This document shows positions 55,553 to 64,000 of a stretch of DNA of 64,000 bases, in pieces. Numbering within the stretch: the stretch's first letter is position 1; each line of letters begins with the position of its first letter. The notes beneath the pieces are model-generated. The model worked only from the letters and a program-made list of their open reading frames with translations, had not been told where the DNA came from and ran no database searches. The translations under genes were made by a program, and so were the position numbers. This DNA is from Alistipes sp. Zagget8. GTDB lineage: Bacteria > Bacteroidota > Bacteroidia > Bacteroidales > Rikenellaceae. The stretch covers positions 377,721 through 441,720 of the forward strand of contig MSHJ01000010.1 of assembly GCA_001941065.1 (NCBI GenBank), in the 5' to 3' direction.

Positions 55553-57586
55553 CTAGAAATAGCGGCCGCGCAGGTCCTGAATCTTGGCCATCTGCTGAAG
55601 AGCCGGGATCGAGAACTGCTGGGCCATTCCCTCGGCCATGGCCTGGGCACGGACCTTCTCGCCTTCGGTCGTCTGCTTGTCGGAGGTCTGAACATCCTCT
55701 ACCTCGAAGACATAGACACCCGACATGCCTTTCACGGGAGCCGACAGCGCACCCTTCTCAGCCGATGCGATGGCACCGACCAGACGGGGCTCGACACCCA
55801 CGCCGTTCACATAGAACGAACCGAAAGTCACATCCGAGAAATCTTCCACCTCCGAACCGAGGCTCGTGGCCTGCTCGGCGAGCGTCGCGCCCGAAAGACC
55901 CTTGACGATGTAGTCGTATTTCTTGTCACGGAGCACCTGCGAACGAACCTGCGCCGAAACCTTCTCCAGCGGAGCGTACTCGTTGTCGTCGATCTCGGTC
56001 ACCATGGCGATCACATAATCCTTGCCTACGTTGAAGATGTCCGAAACGGCACCCTTCTCCGCGCCGTAGGCCCAGCGGGCCACCTCGCGCGAATCATCCA
56101 GTCCGCGGATCGTGCGGTCACCCTGGGCGATACCCGCCACGCGGGGCGTCACGGCTGCCGTCGAAGCGGCATCGGCAAAGGCACCCGACGAACCGCCCTT
56201 GGCCGTCACCATGAAGGAACCGGCCTGGTTGTGTATGTCGCGGCGCGTAGCGGCAGAAGCCTCCACGGGATAGGTGATCGTCGCCAACTGCATGTGTTTC
56301 GAGGGTTTGTCGGCACGGTATACCTGCATGAGCTGGATAGCGTCGCCGGCGGCAATCTTCACGATGTCGCCCTTCTTGGCGTTGGCAAGCGCTGCGGCGA
56401 ACTCGCCCGTGAAGGCCGAGAAAGGCATCACGCCGACCTCACCGCCATTGGCGGCCGTAGCGTCGTAAACCGAATAGCGGGCAGCGGTCTGCGCGAAATC
56501 GGCACCGTTGCGCAGGGTCGTCAGCAGGCTGTCGGCCAGCGCTTCCTGCGTATAGGGCAGCACGATGTGGCGAATGCCCACCGAGTCGGGAGCCATCTTC
56601 GAATCCAGCACTCGGGCCATCGTCCACTCGTTGTTCTTCAGCACGGGACCGTACATCTCGCCGGCCGTCAGCGCCTTGGCCTCCTCGTCGGGAAGCTGTG
56701 CGGCCGAAACGTAGCTGTCGGCGATCTTGCCGTTGCGGTTGGCACGCACGAAGGTCTTCACCTCCTCGGCTGCGGCGAACTCCCGGCCGACCTCGGCAAC
56801 GCTGTTCTCGAGCGCCAGCAGGTCGTCATCCGTGGGAGCCACCTCGAACACGACATAGGAGATCGTGCGCGACGGAGTCTGCTTGAACATATCCTTGTGG
56901 CTGTTGTAATAGGCTTTCAGGTCGCTCGACGACACTTTAAGGAGCGAATCGGGAACCGCCGAATATTTCTTGCCGGCCCATTTGCCCGCAAAAGTGTTGT
57001 TGGCGCCCTTGACACCCTCGGCAACCTCCAGCGAATTGACGTAAACGCCGCCTTTCACCAGACCGAGGTATTTCTGCAGCTCACGCTCCAGACGAGCCTG
57101 CTCGTTGATCTGCGCCCAGGCGCGTGCGGCCTCGGGATTGGTCTCGGCATGCGCGAGGAACTGGCTGATGGAAGCCACGTCGTACTGACCCGTGCGGGGA
57201 TCGGCAAAGGCATTGTAGAAAGCCTGCGAAGGAGACTGTCCGCTGACCATCGCCAGACGCTCGGGCTCCGTGACGCGGAGGCCCATCCGGTCGAAACCGG
57301 GCGTCAGCATGTACTTGGCAATCAGCGTCTGCCAGGCGGCATTGGCCAGCATGGCCGACTGCTGCTCGTCGCTGTCCTGCACGTTGTTCTGCTGCTTGAT
57401 CTGCTCGTACTGGTCGTAGTACTCCGAATAGTTGATCTTCTGACCGTCGATCACACCGACACGGGGGTCGTTGCCCGAGAAACCCATTTCGGTCTTCAGA
57501 GAGAGGATGAATGCCAAGAGGGCCAGTGCGATGATGATCGAAAGCACGATGCCGAACTTGGTTCGTAAGGTGTTTAAACTTGCCAT
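55553..57586 (-). CDS. PpiD/SurA-like peptidyl-prolyl isomerase, membrane-anchored
   Basis: A 677-residue periplasmic foldase anchored by one N-terminal membrane span (about 11-30, IVLSIIIALALLAFILSL). A SurA_N-type helical chaperone region follows (about 38-240, VIDGQKINYSEYYDQYEQ). The parvulin-type rotamase domain includes IRHIVLPYTQEALADSLLTTLRNGADFAQTAARYS and GGEVGVMPFSAFTGEFAAAL. A second SurA-like helical region ends the protein. It is expected to assist outer-membrane protein folding. It is last in the lptC-CNNM-ppiD cluster, 76 bp after the CNNM gene. Confidence 0.93.
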   Translation of the reverse strand: MASLNTLRTKFGIVLSIIIALALLAFILSLKTEMGFSGNDPRVGVIDGQKINYSEYYDQYEQIKQQNNVQDSDEQQSAMLANAAWQTLIAKYMLTPGFDRMGLRVTEPERLAMVSGQSPSQAFYNAFADPRTGQYDVASISQFLAHAETNPEAARAWAQINEQARLERELQKYLGLVKGGVYVNSLEVAEGVKGANNTFAGKWAGKKYSAVPDSLLKVSSSDLKAYYNSHKDMFKQTPSRTISYVVFEVAPTDDDLLALENSVAEVGREFAAAEEVKTFVRANRNGKIADSYVSAAQLPDEEAKALTAGEMYGPVLKNNEWTMARVLDSKMAPDSVGIRHIVLPYTQEALADSLLTTLRNGADFAQTAARYSVYDATAANGGEVGVMPFSAFTGEFAAALANAKKGDIVKIAAGDAIQLMQVYRADKPSKHMQLATITYPVEASAATRRDIHNQAGSFMVTAKGGSSGAFADAASTAAVTPRVAGIAQGDRTIRGLDDSREVARWAYGAEKGAVSDIFNVGKDYVIAMVTEIDDNEYAPLEKVSAQVRSQVLRDKKYDYIVKGLSGATLAEQATSLGSEVEDFSDVTFGSFYVNGVGVEPRLVGAIASAEKGALSAPVKGMSGVYVFEVEDVQTSDKQTTEGEKVRAQAMAEGMAQQFSIPALQQMAKIQDLRGRYF

Positions 57587-57662
57587 ATAAATTGTTAATT
57601 ATTCGTTTGTTTCGAATTATCAGCCAAAGGTAGTAAAATTATCGTAAATAGACCTATATATA

Positions 57663-58925
57663 TTACAATTTTTTCACCCGCGCCAGCTCGATGCGCGAAC
57701 GCGTCGTGCGGAGAATACGCAGCTGCAGGTCGCCGATGAAAACCGTCTCCCCAGCGGTGGGAATGCCCTCGTAGTTGTAGATGATCAGCCCCGCCAGCGT
57801 GTCGTACTCCTTGCTCTCCTCGATGCCCAGGTTGTATTTCTCATTGAGGTATTTCACCTCCAGGCGGCACGAAAGCACATACTCATCGGGCCCCACCTGT
57901 TTCTCCGTGAGGTCCGGAATGTCGTGCTCGTCCTCGATTTCGCCGAATATCTGCTCCAGCACATCCTCCAGCGAGATGACACCCGCCGTGCCGCCGAACT
58001 CGTCGATCACCACGGCGATATTCGAACGGTGTTTGATGAAATTCTCCAGCATCGACTGCAGGGGCATCGTCTCGGGCACGAAATTGACCTCCATCATCAC
58101 GTCGGCAATCCCGGCGGGACGCGTGAAGAGACTCTTCGAGTTGACGTAACCGATGATGTTATCGACCGACTTGCGCCAGACGAAGATGCGCGAATATTTC
58201 GAATCGACGAAACGCGCCGTGAGCTGTTCGATCGTGGTGTCGTCCACGTCCACCGACTCGATGTCCACGCGCGGAACCATGCAGTCCCTCACCCGCAGGT
58301 CGGCGAAATCCAGCGCGTTCTGAAAAAGTTTCAGCTCGTTGTCGGGTTCGGAATGCGTCTCCGAATTGTTCGTGTCCAGCAGCGCCGCGAGGTCCTCGCG
58401 GTCGAAAATCGGCGTGATGTCCTTCTCCTCGACACGGCGGCCCAGCAGGCGCAGGATGCCGTGCGACAGCAGCGTCGTGAAACGCGCGACCGGATAGAGC
58501 AGGATGTAGAAAAAGTAGATCACCGGCGCCAGCGCCCGGTAATAGAAATTGGGGTTGTTCCGAAAGACCGACTTGGGAAGGAACTCCGCGACGAAGATGA
58601 TGATGACGGTCGATATGGCGGTATCCGCCACCACCGAACCGCTCCGGGCCAGGTGTTCCCAGCCCAGGGCGCCGTAAATGCCGCGCAGGAGCAGCGACAT
58701 CGAGAGCGAATAGACGACCAGCGCAATGTTGTTGCCGACGAGAATCGTGGTGATATACTGTCCCGGATGGCGGGCGAAGACCGCGGCAATCCGGTCGAAC
58801 ACGCGGCTCTGTTTGCGGTCGATCTCCAGCTTGAGGCGGTTCTTGCTCGTAAAGGCAATCTCCATCCCCGAGAAAAAGGCCGACAGCAGCAGCATCGTGA
58901 CAATCAGGATGACAGTGGATAGCAT
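57663..58925 (-). CDS. CNNM/CBS/CorC-domain membrane protein (hemolysin family, GldE-like)
   Basis: A 420-residue inner-membrane protein. The N-terminal CNNM (DUF21) domain has about four membrane segments (to about 170), starting VILIVTMLLLSAFFSGMEIAFTSKNRLKLE. A CBS pair (about 200-330, VRDCMVPRVDIESVD and SIDCR-type SMLENFIKHRSNIAVVIDEFGGTAGVISLEDVLEQIFGEIEDEHD) and a C-terminal CorC_HlyC domain follow. Relatives act in divalent-cation transport; in gliding Bacteroidota a member is called GldE. In this non-gliding context a metal-transport or envelope role is more likely. It precedes the PpiD-like gene. Confidence 0.93.
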   Translation of the reverse strand: MLSTVILIVTMLLLSAFFSGMEIAFTSKNRLKLEIDRKQSRVFDRIAAVFARHPGQYITTILVGNNIALVVYSLSMSLLLRGIYGALGWEHLARSGSVVADTAISTVIIIFVAEFLPKSVFRNNPNFYYRALAPVIYFFYILLYPVARFTTLLSHGILRLLGRRVEEKDITPIFDREDLAALLDTNNSETHSEPDNELKLFQNALDFADLRVRDCMVPRVDIESVDVDDTTIEQLTARFVDSKYSRIFVWRKSVDNIIGYVNSKSLFTRPAGIADVMMEVNFVPETMPLQSMLENFIKHRSNIAVVIDEFGGTAGVISLEDVLEQIFGEIEDEHDIPDLTEKQVGPDEYVLSCRLEVKYLNEKYNLGIEESKEYDTLAGLIIYNYEGIPTAGETVFIGDLQLRILRTTRSRIELARVKKL

Positions 58926-58935
58926 CGTTTCGAAT

Positions 58936-59805
58936 TTAGGATTTTCCGGACCGACCGTTTTCCGGGGCCGACGGACCGACCGTCAGCAGGGAGTCCGCGA
59001 GCTGTTCCTGCGGCCGGGTCAGCTGCAACTCCTGCCGCTCCGTCTCCCTGCGGCCTCCGCCGAGCGGCTTTTCACGCACCGGACGGTGCTGCGTTGCGGC
59101 CGGGGCTGCTTCATTCGGTCCGGCAGACGGCACGCTTCCGGAAGGCCGGACGGCCTCAGCCGGCTGCGGGGTTTCGGACTGCGGGCGCACGGGACGCACG
59201 GCCGTGGAGTCCGTCGCCGCAGAGTCGGCACTCTGCTTCATCTCGACCTCCATCCGCCCCTTCATGCGGCGGAAACGCCAGTCCTTGAACTCCTCGTCCG
59301 ACTCGAAGCCCTCGCCGATAAAGACATCGCGGCCTTCGTTCTGCACGATCTTCGAATCAACGTTCGAATAAATCTTCTTAGTCCGGGCGTTCCAGAACAA
59401 CTGCTGGGTATAGAGGTCCTTGCCGTCGGATTTGCGCACCACGACATTGCCCTTCGCCTCCCACAGTTCGCGGTTTTCGTAATAGATGGCGTAGTTGGCC
59501 GTCAGCACGGCATCGACCTCCGATAGCGAATCGTTCTTATAAGTGGTGATTTTCACCCCCTTGCGGAATTCGCGGTAAGGTTCGCGGGCCTGCGAATAGC
59601 CTTCGAGCAGCGGCGTGACGAAATGGTACGAGCGGCGTCCGTTCTGCGACATCACCACCGAGAGGTTTTCGCTGTACTCGGTCATCATGGTCTCCTTGGA
59701 GCCCGACGTGTCCGCATCCTGCCGCTCGCCGCACGAAAACAGCAAGATAGCACTCCCCGCCACGGAGAGTGCTACCCTGAAATATCTTGCAGTGCGTTTT
59801 CCCAT
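58936..59805 (-). CDS. lptC: LPS export protein LptC (lipoprotein form) with long C-terminal tail
   Basis: A 289-residue LptC-like periplasmic protein. Instead of a membrane helix it has a lipobox (AILLFSC, C25), common in Bacteroidota. The OstA/LptC beta-jellyroll spans about 40-185 (EYSENLSVVMSQNGRRSYHFVTPLLEGY, TANYAIYYENRELWEAKGNVVVRKSDGKDLYTQQLFWNARTKKIYSN). Residues about 190-289 form a Pro/Ala/Glu-rich low-complexity tail not needed for the fold. It lies 21 bp after the TPR gene and 10 bp before the CNNM gene. Role: passing lipopolysaccharide or lipooligosaccharide across the periplasm. Confidence 0.9.
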   Translation of the reverse strand: MGKRTARYFRVALSVAGSAILLFSCGERQDADTSGSKETMMTEYSENLSVVMSQNGRRSYHFVTPLLEGYSQAREPYREFRKGVKITTYKNDSLSEVDAVLTANYAIYYENRELWEAKGNVVVRKSDGKDLYTQQLFWNARTKKIYSNVDSKIVQNEGRDVFIGEGFESDEEFKDWRFRRMKGRMEVEMKQSADSAATDSTAVRPVRPQSETPQPAEAVRPSGSVPSAGPNEAAPAATQHRPVREKPLGGGRRETERQELQLTRPQEQLADSLLTVGPSAPENGRSGKS

Positions 59806-59826
59806 CGGAAATTCCGTCGGAAAGGC

Positions 59827-61164
59827 TTAGCGGGGACGTACGGTGGTCGAGATACCGGCGGCGGTACCGCAGTTCACCGTATAACGCGCACCCTCCTGAA
59901 GCTCGTTGAAGAAACACTCCTCCGAGCTGGGGAAACGGCTGCGGAAAGCGTTGAGCGAAGTCCGGGCATGTTCCAGGTATTCCGAATCGCTCGGCAGCAG
60001 CTCGATCGCCTTGGCCATCGTGTCGTAAGCGGCCCAATAGGTTGCCTGTCCGGCGAACCCGCCGCACGCGCCGGCCGACGAAGCGTAGCACTGTCCCAGC
60101 ACGAAATAAGGAACACCGTCCTCGGGATTCAAATCGCGGGCCTGACGCGCAGCGGCGGCAGCACCCTGAATGTCGTTGGATACGAGCCCGACCAGCGCGA
60201 TGCGCACGAGCAGTTTCTGGCGTTCGGCCGGATCCTTCTCAACGGCCAGCGCCTCGTTCAGGTAGGTCTTGGCCTTCGGGTAATCGCCCTTGTTCTGGAA
60301 AGCCTGCGCCAGGAACATCGCCGTCTCCGACGAAGGTTTCACCTGGTAGTATTTCTCGGCAAGCGAGAAATAATAGTCGCCGTCGCACTTGGCACGCGAC
60401 ATCAGGGCCACGGCCTGCGCCAGCAGCGCCTCGTCGTCGGGAGCAGCAGCCAGCTTGCCGCGGAAGAGTTTTTCGAGGTTCTCGCAACTTGCGGCGCCGC
60501 TCAGTCCGAACGCAGCGTCGAACTGGCTCTTATACTCGCCGGCCTCGGAATTCTTCTCGAAGAACGGCGTCAGGCGGTCGTACTCGGCGATAATCTCGTC
60601 GGGCATCACCTCGTCGGTGTTCTTGTAATCGTCGCAAAGATTCGAGAAATAAGCCACGACGGTCTCGGGATCGGTGTTGTCGCCGCCGGCCTCGAGCGCG
60701 GCGCGAAACGCCTCACGGATACCCTTGCGGTCGCTGGGCTTGTAGGTCAGGTATTCGCGGGCCTTGCGGTCGAGGATGTAGGCCGTACCGCGCTTCGGAT
60801 GGTCCCCGAAATACTCGTTGCGCAGATCGTAGATCAGCATCAGCGAGTCGATGTACATATTCTTCTCGTCCAGGCTCTTGGCACGGTTGATCTTGTTCTT
60901 ATAGAGCGTGGTGCCGCGCACGAAGGTGTTTTCCGAAGCCTTCGGGCACTTGTCGAGCAGCTCCTTGAGGTAACGCGCAGCGGCATTGTAGTCCTTGTTG
61001 TCGCACGACTCCTTGAGGAAATTACTGTTCAGGATGTTCTGCTGACGCTCCTCGGGCGTATCGCCCCAGACCGCATACTTCGGGTCGCTGAAATCTTGTT
61101 GAGCCATCGCCGCTACTGCAAAGAGAGCGCATGCGGCAGAAAGCAGGAATTTAACGTTTTTCAT
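59827..61164 (-). CDS. Secreted tetratricopeptide-repeat protein
   Basis: A 445-residue periplasmic protein with a signal peptide (MKNVKFLLSAACALFAVAAMA). The remainder is helical with recognisable TPR units (NYNAAARYLKELLDKCP-like, DYYFSLAEKYYQVKPSSETAMFLAQAFQNKGDYPKAKTYLNEALAV, AAAAARQARDLNPEDGVPYFVLGQCYASSA). It is in a conserved cluster with the outer-membrane protein and lptC, so a scaffold role in envelope assembly is plausible, but the specific function is unknown. Confidence 0.88.
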   Translation of the reverse strand: MKNVKFLLSAACALFAVAAMAQQDFSDPKYAVWGDTPEERQQNILNSNFLKESCDNKDYNAAARYLKELLDKCPKASENTFVRGTTLYKNKINRAKSLDEKNMYIDSLMLIYDLRNEYFGDHPKRGTAYILDRKAREYLTYKPSDRKGIREAFRAALEAGGDNTDPETVVAYFSNLCDDYKNTDEVMPDEIIAEYDRLTPFFEKNSEAGEYKSQFDAAFGLSGAASCENLEKLFRGKLAAAPDDEALLAQAVALMSRAKCDGDYYFSLAEKYYQVKPSSETAMFLAQAFQNKGDYPKAKTYLNEALAVEKDPAERQKLLVRIALVGLVSNDIQGAAAAARQARDLNPEDGVPYFVLGQCYASSAGACGGFAGQATYWAAYDTMAKAIELLPSDSEYLEHARTSLNAFRSRFPSSEECFFNELQEGARYTVNCGTAAGISTTVRPR

Positions 61165-61203
61165 CGGTCAGATCAATTTTTGTGTTGTGTTGTTTACCTG
61201 TTT

Positions 61204-62583
61204 TTATTCGTACTTGGGACGCATGAACCAGTATTCGCCGTTCTCCTGGCCCGCGAAGAGCGTGAAGCCGATCGCGAATTTGAAATACTGCTGCCGGACC
61301 AACCCCAACCGGTCGGCCACGTTGTAACCGCGGCGCCCGTACTCGACACCGAAATCGATGCCCGAAACGGCCCACAGCTTCACCGGAACGCCGATACCGG
61401 CCGTCACGGCGTACTGCGCGAGCCGGTCGCCGTTGAAGGTCTGGTTGTAGCTGCCGTAGCGGAAACCCGCACGGTAGGACCAGCGCTTCAGGAAATGGCG
61501 TATGTCGTAACGGTTCGGGGTGTATTCCACACCCACCTTGAACGTGCTCGTATTGGTGTACTCGACCTTGTAGGAGGTCTTGTTATTTTCCTTGCCGCTC
61601 ACGCCCGTCATTTCGTAACCCTTGTTGCGGCCGCCCCAGTTCTGGTAGACGTAATCCGCATTGATGGTCCATTTCGCGGTCTGGTAAGTGACACCCACAG
61701 CCAACTGGTTGGGCAGCACCAGCTTCAGGTGCGTCGTGTCGCCCTTGACGACGGTGTTGTAGAGGTCGCCGATGTAGAGCTGCTTGGTCACCTCCGGATT
61801 CAGGTCTCCTCCGAAATCGTAGGCCGCGCCGACGGTCAGGATGCGCTTCTGGGTCAGGATCGGGCTCCACTGCACGCCGACCTGTCCCTTGATGCTCGAG
61901 ATGCTGTAATTGTCCGTTCCCACCGTCGAGGTAAAGGTTCCTTCGCCCGTGATCGCCGTCGGGGTCATCACGAACGTGCGGTCGATGTCGCCCCAGTAGT
62001 ATTGGGCGGCGACGCCCACCGAAAAGTTCTTGAAGACCTCCCAGCCGATGCCCAGCTTGACCTCCGTCACGTCGCCCTCGCCCTGGTAGTTATACTGGAT
62101 GTTGCCCACGTTGCCGTAGACGGGATCGTTCGGATCGTACTCGTGGTAATACTTGGTCCGGTATCCCACCGAGCTGTACGGCGTCAGGCTGAAGCCCAGT
62201 CCCAGTTTCTTCGCCAGCGGCATCTGAAAGGCGATGTCGTGGAAATTAAACGTATTGTAAGCCGTGCTTTTGGACTCTCCGGCGACCTTCTGCGAGTTGT
62301 AGTAGTTCTGTCCCTCCAGCCCGAAATTGAAGAGGAAGGTCTTCTGCGGAGCTGCGCTGAAAGCGGCGGGATTGAGCAGGTTGATCGTCCCCGTCGAACG
62401 CATGGCCACACCGGCCCCGCCCATCGAGCGCATCGGCAGCGTACCGGGTGTGTTCTGTTCGCCGATGCCGTACATCGTATAGGGCGAGAATGCGTTGATA
62501 CTGCTTGTCTGGGCTGCTACGGCAGTCGGGACTATCGCCAGGGCCGCGACAATCAGCTTAATCGAGGTGTTCTTCAAGTGCAT
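61204..62583 (-). CDS. FadL/OmpP1-like outer-membrane beta-barrel protein
   Basis: A 459-residue outer-membrane protein with signal peptide (about 1-25). The mature start SINAFSPYTMYGIGEQNTPGTLPMRSMGGAGVAMRSTGTINLLNPAAFS is typical of FadL-type long-chain fatty-acid or hydrophobic-compound transporters in Bacteroidota. Alternating beta-strands fill the rest. The start overlaps the 3-prime end of coaX by 26 bp in another frame; a later start would lose the signal peptide, so the overlap looks real. Substrate unknown. Confidence 0.88.
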   Translation of the reverse strand: MHLKNTSIKLIVAALAIVPTAVAAQTSSINAFSPYTMYGIGEQNTPGTLPMRSMGGAGVAMRSTGTINLLNPAAFSAAPQKTFLFNFGLEGQNYYNSQKVAGESKSTAYNTFNFHDIAFQMPLAKKLGLGFSLTPYSSVGYRTKYYHEYDPNDPVYGNVGNIQYNYQGEGDVTEVKLGIGWEVFKNFSVGVAAQYYWGDIDRTFVMTPTAITGEGTFTSTVGTDNYSISSIKGQVGVQWSPILTQKRILTVGAAYDFGGDLNPEVTKQLYIGDLYNTVVKGDTTHLKLVLPNQLAVGVTYQTAKWTINADYVYQNWGGRNKGYEMTGVSGKENNKTSYKVEYTNTSTFKVGVEYTPNRYDIRHFLKRWSYRAGFRYGSYNQTFNGDRLAQYAVTAGIGVPVKLWAVSGIDFGVEYGRRGYNVADRLGLVRQQYFKFAIGFTLFAGQENGEYWFMRPKYE

Positions 62584-63298
62584 TATACTCTAATATTCTA
62601 TCCAATCCGCAAAAGACCAGATTACAATTTGCAAATATCGTGTTTTTAATTCTTTTCGCAAAGTATTTCGCGTCCCCACCGGTAAAAATAACGCATAAAT
62701 CGTCGATTTTTTCCCGCATCCGGGCGATATACCCCTCTATTTCGAAGGTCAGCGAGTTCATCACCCCCAGCCGGATGGCCTCTTCGGTGGTCAGTCCCTG
62801 CAGCTGGTCGTCCCCGGTCGGCCCGCACAGCGGCAGTTTGGCCGTGTAGTCGTGCAGGGCCCGGAAGCGCGTTTTCATCCCCGGCGAGATGCACCCTCCG
62901 CGGAAGGTGTTGTCGGCCGTCACCAGGTCGATCGTCACCGCCGTCCCGAAATCCACGATCAGCACGTTGCGCCCCGGATAGAGCACCGTGGCGCCCACGG
63001 CGGCGGCCAGCCGGTCGCGGCCCAGCGTCTCGGGCGTGCGGTAGGCGTTGCCGATCGGCACGGGGGTCTGCGACGTGAACTCCAGCAGGTAATCCGCATA
63101 GGGCCTCACCGTCTCCACCACATCGTCCGCCTCGCCGCGCGTCGAGGCCACCACGGCCTTCGCGGCCCGGCGCCCCAGCAACAGGTCGTCGAGCATCGGC
63201 GGCAGCAGCCGCTCCACGCAATGCTGTGCAACGAGCCGCCCGTCATCGAAAACGGCGAGTTTGACAAGGGTATTGCCTATGTCCACGACTAAATTCAA
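62558..63298 (-). CDS. coaX: Type III pantothenate kinase
   Basis: A 246-residue cytoplasmic kinase for the first step of coenzyme A synthesis. Key ASKHA-fold motifs are visible: the phosphate-binding VVDIGNTLVKLAVFDDG at the N-terminus, PxxxGxDRLAAAVGA in the form PETLGRDRLAAAVGA, the catalytic DFGTAVTIDLV, FRGGCISPGM and the late FTGGDAKYFA. Length is normal for CoaX. It overlaps mfd by 4 bp upstream and the outer-membrane protein gene by 26 bp downstream. Confidence 0.97.
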   Translation of the reverse strand: MNLVVDIGNTLVKLAVFDDGRLVAQHCVERLLPPMLDDLLLGRRAAKAVVASTRGEADDVVETVRPYADYLLEFTSQTPVPIGNAYRTPETLGRDRLAAAVGATVLYPGRNVLIVDFGTAVTIDLVTADNTFRGGCISPGMKTRFRALHDYTAKLPLCGPTGDDQLQGLTTEEAIRLGVMNSLTFEIEGYIARMREKIDDLCVIFTGGDAKYFAKRIKNTIFANCNLVFCGLDRILEYNALEEHLD

Positions 63299-64000
63299 AG
63301 TTGCTGCAGCGTTTTATATGCGTCCTCGACGTCTTTGACATTCCTAACGGTCATCGCCAGCCGATTATTGTGCTGTTTGAGCACAAATCGGTCGGGGTGT
63401 TTGGTAACCCGCTGTAAGAGGGTCATGAAGGTCTCGCTCTTGTAGTAGGGCGAATTTTCCTCGCCCACGAAATGCACGATCATCAGCCCGTTCTTGACCT
63501 TCACGCGCTCCATGCCCAGGCGGATGGCCTCCCACCGGAGACGCACCACGCTGAGCAGCTCCTTCGCGGCACGCGGCAACGGTCCGAAACGGTCCGCCAG
63601 ACGGCTCTCGAAGGCCTGCAAAGCCTCCTCGTCCTTCGTCGAGTCGAGTTCGCGGTAGAGTTTCAGACGCTCGGCCTGCTGGGCGACATAGGCGTCCGGC
63701 AGCGCCGCTTCGACCTCGATCTCGATATGCGCGTCGTCGATGAAATGCAGCTGTTCGACCACATCCTGCTCGCCGTCGCTCAGCCCCGGAACCTGCAACC
63801 CCTCGGCACGCAGTTCGGCGACCGCCTCGTTCATGATCTTCTGGTAGGTCTCGAAGCCGATGTCGGCGATGAACCCGCTCTGCTCGGCCCCCAGCAGGTT
63901 GCCCGCGCCGCGGATGTCCAGGTCCTGCATGGCGATGTTGAACCCGGAACCCAGGTCGGAAAACTCCTCGATGGCCCGCAGACGCCGCCGGGCGTCGGAC
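63295..64000 (-). CDS. mfd: Transcription-repair coupling factor, C-terminal part (5' end beyond window)
   Basis: The last 235 codons of Mfd, the ATP-dependent DNA translocase that removes stalled RNA polymerase and recruits UvrA. The frame is open to the window edge. RRRLRAIEEFSDLGSGFNIAMQDLDIRGAGNLLGAEQSGFIADIGFETYQKIMNEAV is the conserved end of the translocase module. The rest is the C-terminal D7/TRCF domain (ADRFGPLPRAAKELLSVVRLRWEAIRLGMERV). The stop overlaps the coaX start by 4 bp (ATGA type), so translation is probably coupled. Confidence 0.96.
   Translation of the reverse strand, partial: SDARRRLRAIEEFSDLGSGFNIAMQDLDIRGAGNLLGAEQSGFIADIGFETYQKIMNEAVAELRAEGLQVPGLSDGEQDVVEQLHFIDDAHIEIEVEAALPDAYVAQQAERLKLYRELDSTKDEEALQAFESRLADRFGPLPRAAKELLSVVRLRWEAIRLGMERVKVKNGLMIVHFVGEENSPYYKSETFMTLLQRVTKHPDRFVLKQHNNRLAMTVRNVKDVEDAYKTLQQL

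Overview
The window looks like the chromosome of a gut Bacteroidota/Bacteroidales bacterium. The evidence is two SusC/SusD-type polysaccharide utilization loci (PULs), a hybrid two-component regulator, type III glutamine synthetase, the MutA/MutB methylmalonyl-CoA mutase of the succinate-propionate pathway, and promoters of the TTTG / TAnnTTTG type. High GC coding DNA and the enzyme set suggest an Alistipes-like (Rikenellaceae) genome; this is an inference, since no rRNA is present.

Region 1 (1-24098, all minus strand) is a sulfatase-rich PUL. Reading in the direction of transcription it holds: a DUF6377-type membrane regulator (24098-22443); an unknown secreted protein; sulfatase; sulfatase; SGNH esterase; sulfatase; alpha/beta-hydrolase; sulfatase; a GH92 alpha-mannosidase; SusC; SusD; a surface lipoprotein with Fn3-like and FISUMP-like domains; and two more sulfatases, the last cut by the window edge. 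All six sulfatases carry serine at the formylglycine position. The set fits import and desulfation of a sulfated, acetylated, mannose-containing glycan such as a host glycoprotein glycan. Hairpins without strong U-runs lie between several genes and may tune the relative expression of the parts.

Region 2 (24385-34212) is mostly housekeeping: glnN (minus) diverges from mutA-mutB (plus) across a 588-bp regulatory gap with an attenuator-like leader and degenerate repeats. A small lipoprotein, two tandem paralogous secreted proteins of unknown function, and a convergent iron-type alcohol dehydrogenase follow. The dehydrogenase promoter carries two near-identical palindromes.

Region 3 (34574-55242) is a second PUL: one minus-strand operon (fimbrillin/FISUMP-like lipoprotein, GH50-like hydrolase, SusC, SusD, unknown lipoprotein, GH3, GH89 alpha-N-acetylglucosaminidase, second GH50-like hydrolase). 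It diverges from a 1323-residue hybrid two-component system (plus). Three direct repeats in the shared upstream region are candidate binding sites for that regulator. GH89 again points to host mucin-type or glycosaminoglycan-like alpha-GlcNAc, which is an inference.

Region 4 (55553-64000, minus strand) is a conserved envelope and housekeeping cluster: mfd (partial), coaX, FadL-like outer-membrane protein, TPR protein, lptC, CNNM/CBS protein, PpiD-like foldase.
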